Assembly (NCBI GenBank): GCA_025992855.1
Contig: DAJPGB010000001.1
Location: 558,001-622,000, forward strand
Reading direction: 5' to 3'
Source of the DNA: Coriobacteriaceae bacterium
GTDB taxonomy: Bacteria; Actinomycetota; Coriobacteriia; Coriobacteriales; Coriobacteriaceae
DNA: 64,000 nt
Shown one piece after another: positions 25,197 to 34,558 of the stretch. The notes under the pieces were generated by a model, which was not told the origin of the DNA, did not search any database, and saw nothing but the letters and a program-made list of their open reading frames with translations. The translations under genes and the position numbers were made by a program. Position 1 is the stretch's first letter, and each line of letters opens with the position of its first letter.

Positions 25197-26222
25197 ATGG
25201 CACAGAGCGCGAACATGGATGCATCGGAGCTCGCACGCGATATTGCGGCCGGCCTGGCATCGGCAACGACGGCAACGGAGCGCGCGGCACTGGTGCCCGC
25301 AGAGCTCGTCGAGGCCATTCAGCAACTAAAAACCCAACGTGACGCGGTGATCCTGGCGCACTATTACGTGGCGCCCGAGGTGCAGGCCGTGGCCGACTAC
25401 GTCGGTGACAGCTTCTACCTGGCAAAGCTCGCCAAGAGCCTGCCGCAGCAGACCATCGTGCTATGCGGCGTGGAGTTTATGGGCGAGAGCGCCAAGCTGC
25501 TCAATCCCACCAAGACCGTGCTACTGCCCGAGCCGGGCGCGGATTGCCCCATGGCGCACATGGTCAAGCGCGAGACGGTCGACGCCGCGCGCGCCGAGTA
25601 TGGCGATGACTTGGCCGTGGTGTGCTACGTCAACTCGACGGTCGAGATCAAGAGCTGGAGTGACGTATGCGTTACCAGCTCTAACGCCGTCAAGATCGTC
25701 TCCGAGCTGCCGCAGCAGCACATCTTGTTCATTCCCGACCAAAACCTGGGCCGCTTTGTGGCCGAGCAGGTGCCCCAAAAGCACGTCATCCTCAACAACG
25801 GCTACTGCCCGCGTCATCACATCATCACCGTCGAGCAGATCGTCGACGCGCAGGAGGCGCACCCCGACGCGCTCGTGCTGGCGCACCCCGAGTGCAAGGC
25901 CGACGTCCTGGCCGAGGCCGACTACATCGGCTCCACCGCCGGCATCATCAAGTACGCCGAGGAGTCGGACGCGAGCGAGTTCATCATCGTGACGGTCCGC
26001 GGCGTGCTCTACGAACTCGAGCGCCGCTGCCAGGGCACCGGCAAGAAGTTCTACTTCCCTGCGGTTCAGCCCACCTGCGTCAACATGGATCTCATCACGC
26101 TCGAAAAGCTCGTGCACTGCCTGGAGACGGGCGAGGGCGAGGTGCAGATTGGCGTGTCGGACGAGGCCGCCGATCAGGCCAAGCTCACGCTCGACCGCAT
26201 GCTCGAGTACGCGGCACGCTAA
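25197..26222 (+). CDS. nadA: Quinolinate synthase
   Basis: 341-residue [4Fe-4S] enzyme that condenses iminoaspartate and dihydroxyacetone phosphate to quinolinate. Visible marks: VILAHYYVAPEVQAVADYVGDSFYLA, the CGVEFMGESAKLLNP segment with a cluster cysteine, NSTVEIKSWSDVCVTSSNA, HPECKADV (second cysteine) and the late cysteine in AVQPTCVNM. ATG 25197 is chosen; a TTG one codon earlier is possible. First gene of nadA-nadB-nadC-niaR. Confidence 0.95.
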   Translation: MAQSANMDASELARDIAAGLASATTATERAALVPAELVEAIQQLKTQRDAVILAHYYVAPEVQAVADYVGDSFYLAKLAKSLPQQTIVLCGVEFMGESAKLLNPTKTVLLPEPGADCPMAHMVKRETVDAARAEYGDDLAVVCYVNSTVEIKSWSDVCVTSSNAVKIVSELPQQHILFIPDQNLGRFVAEQVPQKHVILNNGYCPRHHIITVEQIVDAQEAHPDALVLAHPECKADVLAEADYIGSTAGIIKYAEESDASEFIIVTVRGVLYELERRCQGTGKKFYFPAVQPTCVNMDLITLEKLVHCLETGEGEVQIGVSDEAADQAKLTLDRMLEYAAR

Positions 26223-26227
26223 GCCAA

Positions 26228-26258
26228 TGTGACATGAGGGACCATCCCTTATGCCACA
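26228..26258 (+). other. Hairpin in the nadA-nadB gap
   Basis: TGTG.CAT.AGGGA pairs with TCCCT.ATG.CACA around CCA. It lies between the nadA stop and the nadB ribosome binding site and could tune relative expression or RNA stability. No T-run follows, so it is not a standard terminator. Confidence 0.5.
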
Positions 26259-26278
26259 GTACAAGGGAGAGGATTCCT

Positions 26279-27655
26279 GTGGAAACCAAACAATACCCCG
26301 ATATGGAGTGTGACGTCGTCATTGCCGGTTGCGGCGTGGCGGGCCTGTATGCGGCTCTTAATCTGCCGACGAGCACACGCGTAATCATGCTCTCCAAGGG
26401 CGCCGTCGATGAGTGCGATTCGATGCTCGCGCAGGGCGGCATCTGCGTGCTGCCCGAAGGTTCTGACTACGATGCCTTCTTTGAGGACACCATGCACGCC
26501 GGCCATTACGAGAACCGCCGCGAGAGTGTAGACATCATGATTCGCTCGAGCCGTTCGGTCATCAACGACCTGCTGGCCATGGGCGTGGACTTTGAGCGCA
26601 AGGCCGACGGCAGCCTCGACTTTACCCGCGAGGGCGCGCACAGCCGCCCGCGCATCGCCTTCCATGCCGATATTACGGGCAAGGAGATTACGACCAAGCT
26701 GCTCCAGGCTGTCCGCAAGCTGGACAACGTGCAGATTCTCGAACACGTTGCCATGACCGACATCCTGACTGCCGAGCGCGATGGCGCCACGGTGTGCACC
26801 GGCGTCGTCGCCGTCGCCGTGGACGAGGACGAATCAGCTCGCCCCGCCGACGAGCTGGCAAATGCCGCCGAGGGCGTGCGTGCCGGTAAGCCGTTTAAGA
26901 TCCATGCCCGCCATACGCTGTGGGCAACGGGCGGTATCGGTGGCGTGTACGACCACTCGACCAACTACCCGCAGCTCACCGGTGACGCCTGCTACATCGC
27001 GCAGGAGCACGGCATCACGATGGAGCACCTGGACTACGTGCAGATCCACCCCACGGGTCTGTTCTCGCCGCAGCCGGGCCGCACGTTCCTAATCAGCGAA
27101 AGCTGCCGCGGCGAGGGCGCGATTCTGCTCAATGCCGCTGGCGAGCGTTTTACCGACGAGTTGCAGCCGCGCGACGTGGTCGCCGCCGCCATCCGCGAGC
27201 AGATGAAGCAGGACGGCACCGAGCACGAGTGGCTGAGCTTTGCCCCCGTCGAGCGCGACGTGGTGACCGGGCACTTTGCCAATATCCGCGCGCGCTGCCT
27301 GGAGGACGGCCGCGACATCCTGGACGAGCCCATTCCCGTCACGCCTACGCAGCACTACTTTATGGGCGGCGTATGGGTCGACAAGGACGGCCGCACCTCG
27401 ATGCCCGAGCTCTACGCCGCGGGCGAGACGGCCTGCAACGGTGTTCACGGCAAGAACCGCCTGGCTTCTAACAGCCTGCTCGAGTCCCTGGTTTGGGGTC
27501 GCCGCGCCGCGTGGTACATGCGCACCGGCGAGTCGCTGGCCGTGGAGCAGGCCGGCGAGCCCGCACTTGACGGGCGCCACCGCGCCCTGAGCGCTGATAC
27601 CCTTGCAATCGATGATTTGGCCCGTGCCGCCGGCACGCAGGCCGTGGAGGAGTAG
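26279..27655 (+). CDS. nadB: L-aspartate oxidase
   Basis: 458-residue flavoprotein that oxidises L-aspartate to iminoaspartate for NadA; anaerobes use fumarate as acceptor. The FAD-binding start is DVVIAGCGVAGLYAAL; further marks are SMLAQGGICV, SRPRIAFHADITGKEIT, ATGGIGGVYDHSTNYP, the HPTGLF substrate region and ETACNGVHGKNRLASNSLLE. The start is GTG 26279, preceded by GGGAGAGG. The product is shorter than the long NadB of Escherichia coli and lacks most of the C-terminal helical part, as in several Gram-positives. Confidence 0.94.
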   Translation: METKQYPDMECDVVIAGCGVAGLYAALNLPTSTRVIMLSKGAVDECDSMLAQGGICVLPEGSDYDAFFEDTMHAGHYENRRESVDIMIRSSRSVINDLLAMGVDFERKADGSLDFTREGAHSRPRIAFHADITGKEITTKLLQAVRKLDNVQILEHVAMTDILTAERDGATVCTGVVAVAVDEDESARPADELANAAEGVRAGKPFKIHARHTLWATGGIGGVYDHSTNYPQLTGDACYIAQEHGITMEHLDYVQIHPTGLFSPQPGRTFLISESCRGEGAILLNAAGERFTDELQPRDVVAAAIREQMKQDGTEHEWLSFAPVERDVVTGHFANIRARCLEDGRDILDEPIPVTPTQHYFMGGVWVDKDGRTSMPELYAAGETACNGVHGKNRLASNSLLESLVWGRRAAWYMRTGESLAVEQAGEPALDGRHRALSADTLAIDDLARAAGTQAVEE

Positions 27656-27658
27656 ACC

Positions 27659-28519
27659 ATGAATCCCATTACCATGAAGCTCGTCGTCGATGATCTGATT
27701 CTGCAGGCCCTGCGCGAGGACATCACCTTTGAGGACGTGAGCACGGCGAGCGTGTGCCCCACGGCGCGCCCCGCTACCGTTGAGCTCATCGCCAAGGCCG
27801 ACGGCATCATCGCCGGCCTGGACGTATTCGCCCGCACCTTTGAGCTGCTGGATCCGCAGAGCTCCGTGCTGTTCGATGTCGCGGATGGCGACGAAGTGCA
27901 TGCCGGCGACCATGTGGGCCAAGTGCGCGGCGACGCGCGCGTGCTGCTTTCGGGCGAGCGCGTTGCGCTCAACTACCTGCAGCGCATGAGCGGCATCGCC
28001 ACCTATACGCACCAGATGGCCGCGGCGCTCGAGGGCACCAAGACCGTGCTCGTCGACACGCGCAAGACCACGCCGGGCATGCGTGTCTTCGAGAAGGCCG
28101 CAGTCGAGATCGGCGGTGGCAGCAACCACCGTTACAACCTGTCGACGGCTGTCATGCTCAAGGACAACCACATCGACGCCGCCGGTGGCGTGGCGCGCGC
28201 GATCGAGATGGCGCGTGCCCATGCGTCCTTTACCACGACGGTCGAGATCGAGTGCGAGAACCTGGATATGGTGCGCGAGGCCGTTGAGGCCGGTGCCGAC
28301 ATCATCATGCTCGACAACATGACGCACGACGATATGGCTGCCGCGATTGAGCTTATCGCCGGTCGCGCCAAGACCGAGTGCTCGGGCAACGTGGACGCCA
28401 ACAATATCCGCGCGCTCGCCGACCTGGGCGTTGACTTTATCAGCTCGGGGGCGTTGACGCACTCTGCGCCGATTCTCGACCTCTCGCTCAAGCACCTGCG
28501 TCTGCTGGACGGTAAATAA
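27659..28519 (+). CDS. nadC: Nicotinate-nucleotide pyrophosphorylase (carboxylating)
   Basis: 286-residue enzyme that turns quinolinate and PRPP into nicotinate mononucleotide. Motifs: LREDITFEDVST, ERVALNYLQRMSGIAT, DTRKTTPGMRVFEKAAVEIGGG.NHRYNL, LKDNHI, and the C-terminal VDFISSGALTHSAPILDLSLK. It begins 4 bp after nadB and its stop overlaps the niaR start (TAATG), showing one coupled operon. Confidence 0.96.
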   Translation: MNPITMKLVVDDLILQALREDITFEDVSTASVCPTARPATVELIAKADGIIAGLDVFARTFELLDPQSSVLFDVADGDEVHAGDHVGQVRGDARVLLSGERVALNYLQRMSGIATYTHQMAAALEGTKTVLVDTRKTTPGMRVFEKAAVEIGGGSNHRYNLSTAVMLKDNHIDAAGGVARAIEMARAHASFTTTVEIECENLDMVREAVEAGADIIMLDNMTHDDMAAAIELIAGRAKTECSGNVDANNIRALADLGVDFISSGALTHSAPILDLSLKHLRLLDGK

Positions 28520-29064
28520 TGGATGCCCGCGAGCGTCGCCGTTCCATCATGGCCGTGCTCGAGGGAGCCAAAGATCCCGTCTCGGGCAGTGCGCTTGCCC
28601 GCGAGGTGGGTGTGAGCCGTCAGGTCGTGGTGCAGGACATCGCCCTGCTGCGCGCCGACGGGCACGATATCGTCGCCACCAATCGCGGCTATGTACTACA
28701 GGAGGCCCCCAGCAGCCCCGCCGTGCCCACGCGTCTGGTCAAGGTTCGCCACGGCGTGGAGCAGGCGGGCGATGAGCTCACGAGCATCGTCGACGCGGGC
28801 GGCGCCGTGCTCAACGTAATCGTCAATCACCGCGTATACGGCAAGATCACGGCCGACCTGGACATCCGCAATCGTCGCGATGTTGAGCGCTACCTGCACG
28901 ATATCGAGAGCGGCAAGAGCTTTCCGCTGCTAACGGTAACCAGCGGCTATCACTTCCACCGTATTGCGGCAGAAGACGAGCAGACTCTCGACGAGATCGA
29001 GACCATGCTCAAGGAGAAAGGCTACTTGGCGGACCTAATGCCCTACGAAGACGACCTGTCCTAG
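28519..29064 (+). CDS. niaR: NAD biosynthesis repressor NiaR
   Basis: 181 residues: an N-terminal HTH_11 winged helix (RRRSIMAVLEGAKDPVSGSALAREVGVSRQVVVQDIALLR) followed by a 3H domain with its conserved histidines (KVRHGVEQAGDELTSIVD, VNHRVYGKITADL, SGYHFHRI) that binds nicotinic acid and metal. The ATNRGYVL link is typical of YrxA/NiaR. As last gene of the nad operon it most likely represses its own operon through the palindrome at 25112-25155 when nicotinate is plentiful. Confidence 0.92.
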   Translation: MDARERRRSIMAVLEGAKDPVSGSALAREVGVSRQVVVQDIALLRADGHDIVATNRGYVLQEAPSSPAVPTRLVKVRHGVEQAGDELTSIVDAGGAVLNVIVNHRVYGKITADLDIRNRRDVERYLHDIESGKSFPLLTVTSGYHFHRIAAEDEQTLDEIETMLKEKGYLADLMPYEDDLS

Positions 29065-29077
29065 TAACGACGAATGC

Positions 29078-29116
29078 AAAAGGAGGCCTCCGCGGCGATG
29101 CGGAGGCCTCCTTTTT
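29078..29116. terminator. Two-way terminator between niaR and ferredoxin gene
   Basis: A 16-bp stem with core GGAGGCCTCCGC, A-run on the left and T-run on the right, lies between the convergent niaR and ferredoxin genes and can stop both transcripts. Confidence 0.85.
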
Positions 29117-29155
29117 GTGCACGGTGTACTTGTGAGTGTGCAAGTGGGGGAGTTG

Positions 29156-29341
29156 TTACTCCTCGACGATCTCGGTGATCGCGCCGGCGGGGCAAGCGTC
29201 CTGGCAAGCGCCACAGGCGACGCAGGAATCCTCGTCAGCAACGGTAGCGACGTCCTGGAGCTCCAGAACGCCGGCGGGGCAGGAGTCGACGCAAACGCCA
29301 CAAGCGATGCACTCGTCGGCATCAATTACGGGATGAGCCAT
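29156..29341 (-). CDS. 2[4Fe-4S] ferredoxin
   Basis: 61-residue electron carrier of clostridial type. Two cluster motifs, CIACGVCVDSCP and CVACGACQDACP, are each followed by AG(V/A). The start MAHPVIDADEC and length are normal. It can serve pyruvate:ferredoxin oxidoreductase, hydrogenase or the flavoprotein at 47.7 kb, but no partner is adjacent. GAGAGG precedes ATG 29341. Confidence 0.95.
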   Translation of the reverse strand: MAHPVIDADECIACGVCVDSCPAGVLELQDVATVADEDSCVACGACQDACPAGAITEIVEE

Positions 29342-29729
29342 GGTAGTTTCCTCTCTGTTGACCGACGCTACAGGCGATGCGCGTCGGTTTGATTCGGGCA
29401 AAAACATACCACGGGAGCGACCGTTTGCAATACCCTCTGACCGGCATCTTCATACCGTTCGCCGAGTATGCCGCGGCTTACTAAAAAACACGCAGGTGGG
29501 GCCGTTGAGCTGCGCAAATGTTAGCTAAAGGTGACTTGAAATATTGGGCGATTGAGCGCGCTTGCGGAAAACACGACCCGGAATCGGCGCTCAAAGCGGG
29601 TCGCGCTTTCCCCGGCGCAGCTTCAAGCCCAAACCTCAGTCAACTCTACATAGATCTCAATAGATTTGCTGAGAACTGCAACAGTCCATCTACCTGCGCT
29701 TTCGCGAACCTAAACTCTTGGAGATAAAA

Positions 29730-29754
29730 AATCTTATATGAATTGACTTAGATT
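29730..29754 (+). promoter_or_regulatory. Putative HspR operator/promoter of dnaK operon
   Basis: A 25-bp imperfect palindrome, AATCTTATAT-N5-GACTTAGATT, recurs exactly in both 10-bp halves upstream of clpB (39241-39265). TTGTATA just after it may be the -10. HspR is encoded in the operon. The motif differs from the classical HAIR box (CTTGAGT-N7-ACTCAAG). The rest of 29342-29864 holds no gene I trust, though one 69-codon open frame exists at 29518. Confidence 0.65.
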
Positions 29755-29864
29755 TTGTATATTCCGGCCCATAAGGGGATACACTACATCCTGAAAGACA
29801 AGCCGAAGCGTCGCGCGGCAGTCCGCCGACGCGGCGCGAACGCAAAAGAGAGAGGGAATTTCTA

Positions 29865-31757
<1,893 letters not shown>

Positions 31758-31759
31758 TC

Positions 31760-32602
31760 ATGTCCGCCCGTAAAGCTCGCACGGAGGCGGCCGCCGCTGG
31801 CACCGCCCCCGTTGACTCTGAGGAGAAGGACGTGAAGATTCCCGTAGAGGCCGTCGACGATACCGAGGCCAACGAGGCCGAGGCCGCCGAGGCTGCCGAG
31901 AACCAGGTAGAGGATTCCAACAAGGAGGCGACGATGACCGAGGACGAGATGGTGGAAGCTGCTATCCGCGCCGGTGAGGAAGCCGCCGATAACGACTTTA
32001 AGCTCAAGTTCGAGCAGGCCCAAAAGGAGCTCGCCGACGTGCGCAGCGAGCTCGATGCTGCGGCAGAGGCCCAGAAGGCCGCCGAGGACAAGGCAAAGGA
32101 CGCCACCGAGCGTACCGCCCGTCTTCAGGCCGACTGGGAGAACTTCCGTCGCCGCACTGCCAACGAGCGCATCGCCGAGCGCGAGCGCGCGACCGAGAAG
32201 CTCGTCACTGCGCTGCTGCCGGTGGTTGACGATATCGAGCGTGCAATCGACCATGCCCGTAGCCAGGAGCTTTCCGACGATTTTAAGCAGTTCGTCGATG
32301 GCGTTGATGCGGTGCATGCCAAGCTGCTCGATGTGTTTGCGCACGAGGGCGTTGAGCCCATCGACCCCAAGGGCGAGGCGTTCGATCCGCTCGAGCACCA
32401 GGCCGTGGGGCGTGTCGAGGACGCATCGCAGTACGACGAGACCGTCAACGACGTGTACCAGAAGGGCTACCGCATGGCGGATCGCATCCTGCGTTCCGCG
32501 ATGGTGACGGTGACCTACGGTGGCGAGAAACGCCCCGCACCGGAGCCCGAGGCGGCGCCCGAGGATGCCGCGGCCGATACGGCCGAGAGCACCGAGGAGT
32601 AA
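31760..32602 (+). CDS. grpE: Nucleotide exchange factor GrpE
   Basis: 280 residues; drives ADP release from DnaK. The GrpE core (about 85-255) has a long coiled coil followed by LQADWENFRRRTANERIAERERATEKLVTALLPVVDDIERAI and the beta-wing with GVEPIDPKGEAFDPLEHQAVGR. An acidic, disordered N-terminal stretch of some 70 residues and a Pro/Glu/Ala-rich tail extend it beyond the usual 190-220. It starts 2 bp after dnaK; its ribosome binding site lies in the dnaK end. Confidence 0.95.
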   Translation: MSARKARTEAAAAGTAPVDSEEKDVKIPVEAVDDTEANEAEAAEAAENQVEDSNKEATMTEDEMVEAAIRAGEEAADNDFKLKFEQAQKELADVRSELDAAAEAQKAAEDKAKDATERTARLQADWENFRRRTANERIAERERATEKLVTALLPVVDDIERAIDHARSQELSDDFKQFVDGVDAVHAKLLDVFAHEGVEPIDPKGEAFDPLEHQAVGRVEDASQYDETVNDVYQKGYRMADRILRSAMVTVTYGGEKRPAPEPEAAPEDAAADTAESTEE

Positions 32603-32607
32603 TTGAG

Positions 32608-32639
32608 AAGGGCCCCGGGGCAACACCCGGGGCCCTTTC
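32608..32639 (+). terminator. Terminator-like hairpin between grpE and dnaJ
   Basis: A perfect 12-bp GC-rich stem AAGGGCCCCGGG with a 6-nt loop and TTTCT after it, 6 bp past the grpE stop. It would lower transcription of dnaJ and hspR relative to dnaK and grpE. Confidence 0.75.
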
Positions 32640-32710
32640 TGGCCTAGTGCCATATGACAGCATGAGCCGCCGTCCGCAGGGACGGCGGATATAACAGGAG
32701 AGGAGCTACG

Positions 32711-33676
32711 ATGGCTGCAGGCAAAACCTTCTATGACATCCTGGGCGTATCCAAGAGCGCCTCCGACAAAGAGATCAAGAGCGCGTTTCGCAAGCTCGCG
32801 CAAAAATATCACCCCGATGCCGGCGGCGACGAGGCCAAGTTTAAGGAGATTAGCGAGGCCTACGAGACGCTTTCGGACGAGAAGAAGCGCAAAGAGTACG
32901 ACCAGATGCTCATGTTCGGCGGCATGCCGGGCGCGGGCGGCGCGTATAGCGGTGGCTACGGCGCCGGTGCCGGCGCGAGCGGTTGGGGCGATATCTTCGA
33001 CAGCATCTTTAGCGGCAACGGCGCTTGGGGCAGCGATTGGGGCTCGGGCTTTGCCGGGGCCGCGGGCGCTGCCGGTGCGGGCGCGGGCCGCAACCGTGCG
33101 CGCAAGGGCGGCGACCTGTCGCTGACCGTCGACGTAACGGCCGAGGACGCGTTCCGCGGTGTGACGCACAAGGTTACCTACCGCATTCCCTCGACGGGCG
33201 AGCAGCAGACCATTACGGTCTCGGTGCCTGCGGGCGCGGTCGACGGAGGCAAGCTGCGTTACAAGCGTCGCGGCGAGTACGGCGTTGCCGGAGGCGAGCG
33301 CGGCGACCTGGTCGTGACCACGCATGTGGAGGAGCATCCGCTGTTTAAGCGCAAGGGTGCCGACGTGACCATGGAGGTGCCGATCTCGGTCTACGAGGCG
33401 GCGCTCGGCTGCACGGTGGATGTGCCCACGCCCGGCGGCGCGACGGTTCGTCTGAAGGTGCCCGCTGGCACCCAGACGGGCAAGAAGTTCCGCTTTAAGG
33501 AGATGGGTGCGCCCGACGTTAAGCATCGCGGCCGCACGGGTGCGCTGCTCGTCGAGATCAAGGTGCAGGTTCCCTCGAACCTGTCCGACGATGAGCGCGA
33601 TGCCATGACCAGGCTGCGCGAGGCCGACACGCGCGATTATCGCGAGAAGGTCAACCGTTACAAGGCGACGTTCTAG
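32711..33676 (+). CDS. dnaJ: DnaJ-family co-chaperone without zinc finger (CbpA-like)
   Basis: 321 residues. J-domain at the N-terminus with YHPDAGG (HPD at about 35-37) and KFKEISEAYETLSDEKKRKEYD, a long Gly/Ala-rich linker (about 75-135), then the two C-terminal beta domains (GVTHKVTYRIPSTGEQQ; VDVPTPGGATVRLKVPAGTQTGKKFRFKEMGAP). The CXXCXGXG repeats of type I DnaJ are absent, so it is type II. It stimulates DnaK ATPase and delivers substrates. ATG 32711 follows AGGAGAGGAG. Confidence 0.93.
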   Translation: MAAGKTFYDILGVSKSASDKEIKSAFRKLAQKYHPDAGGDEAKFKEISEAYETLSDEKKRKEYDQMLMFGGMPGAGGAYSGGYGAGAGASGWGDIFDSIFSGNGAWGSDWGSGFAGAAGAAGAGAGRNRARKGGDLSLTVDVTAEDAFRGVTHKVTYRIPSTGEQQTITVSVPAGAVDGGKLRYKRRGEYGVAGGERGDLVVTTHVEEHPLFKRKGADVTMEVPISVYEAALGCTVDVPTPGGATVRLKVPAGTQTGKKFRFKEMGAPDVKHRGRTGALLVEIKVQVPSNLSDDERDAMTRLREADTRDYREKVNRYKATF

Positions 33677-33748
33677 GGCGGTCGTGGCGCACGGCCGTGC
33701 CCGCGGGCTTATGATGGACGATAACGAGACGGAAAGGGGTCAGGTAGC

Positions 33749-34165
33749 ATGGCCGAGGACAATAGGAACAAACCGCTGTACATGATCAGCGTGGCGGCCG
33801 AGCTGACCGGCATGCATCCGCAGACTCTGCGCGTCTACGAGTCCAAGGGCCTGGTGAACCCCCAGCGCTCGGGCGGCAATACGCGTCTGTATTCGCGTGC
33901 CGATATCGAGCGCCTGGAGCTCATCAACCAGCTGACCGACGAGGGCATCAACCTTGCCGGCGTGGTGCGCATCCTCGATATGAAGGAGCGTGCCGAGGAG
34001 CGCGAGCGCGAGAACGAGAAGCTCCGCGCCCGCGTACGCCAACTCGAGGAAGAGCTGCACGAGTACAAGATGCAGAAGAAGATCACCGCCCTGGCCCCGC
34101 GCGACGGCTCAGTCAACCCCGAGCAAGTCATGCGCAAGCTACTGGGCGCCGGCGGAGATCTCTAG
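33749..34165 (+). CDS. hspR: Heat-shock repressor HspR (MerR family)
   Basis: 138 residues. The MerR helix-turn-helix reads YMISVAAELTGMHPQTLRVYESKGLVNPQRSGGNTRLYSRADIERLELI, the known HspR form, followed by DEGINLAGVVRILDMKE and a coiled coil. It ends with a Lys/Gly tail after EQVMRKLLG. In actinobacteria HspR with DnaK as co-repressor controls the dnaK operon and clpB; here both carry the same upstream palindrome. GAAAGGGG precedes ATG 33749; gap to dnaJ is 72 bp. Confidence 0.94.
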   Translation: MAEDNRNKPLYMISVAAELTGMHPQTLRVYESKGLVNPQRSGGNTRLYSRADIERLELINQLTDEGINLAGVVRILDMKERAEERERENEKLRARVRQLEEELHEYKMQKKITALAPRDGSVNPEQVMRKLLGAGGDL

Positions 34166-34310
34166 GTTCCGCCGTTCTGACGAACGGCGGACCAGTTGAC
34201 GCTGCGCGCCGTCCAGAGCGACAATTTGTCATTCAAAGGGCAAGGCATGACCAGAAGGTCTATGCCTTGCCTTTTTCATGCCAACTTGTTCGCTCTGGAC
34301 GGCGTTCGCT
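34166..34310 (+). repeat. Folded 3'-UTR element, copy 3 (no IS)
   Basis: Starts right after the hspR stop. Hairpin I: TCCGCCGTTC-TGAC-GAACGGCGGA. Linker with TTGACGCTGC. Hairpin II: outer 15-bp helix CGCCGTCCAGAGCGA and its complement, apical stem GGCAAGGCAT-GACC-AGAA closed by GGTC and ATGCCTTGCC. The sequence after it (CGGCGTTGCCTTGCTCCGGA) resembles the right flank of the first IS copy, making this a likely empty-site form. Confidence 0.75.
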
Positions 34311-34356
34311 GTCCGTCCTCTGCCTGCGGCGTTGCCTTGCTCCGGATGCGGTAGGG

Positions 34357-34385
34357 TAGTCATTGGGGACGTTCTTAAATGACTA
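34357..34385. repeat. GGGGACGTTCTTA hairpin (family B)
   Basis: Arms TAGTCATT/AATGACTA enclose the same 13-nt loop GGGGACGTTCTTA found at 5143-5171, where the arms are TAGTCGTT/AACGACTA. The paired bases change together. Confidence 0.7.
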
Positions 34386-34558
34386 GTCGAAAGGGACGCT
34401 CTTGCACAAAATCTTCCGGCCCTCGACCGGCACGTCCTTTACTTTACCTAGATAAAGTGAACGTGCAGATTCGTAACCCACTCGCAACCGTTCTATGGCA
34501 CGATATTGAACGAATGTATGCTATGCGCCCGAGCCTTTCGGGCAGAGTGGGAGACAGT

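Noticed and set aside
29518..29727. 69-codon open frame upstream of dnaK
   Set aside because: No ribosome binding site and no motif; codon use does not look like a real gene.
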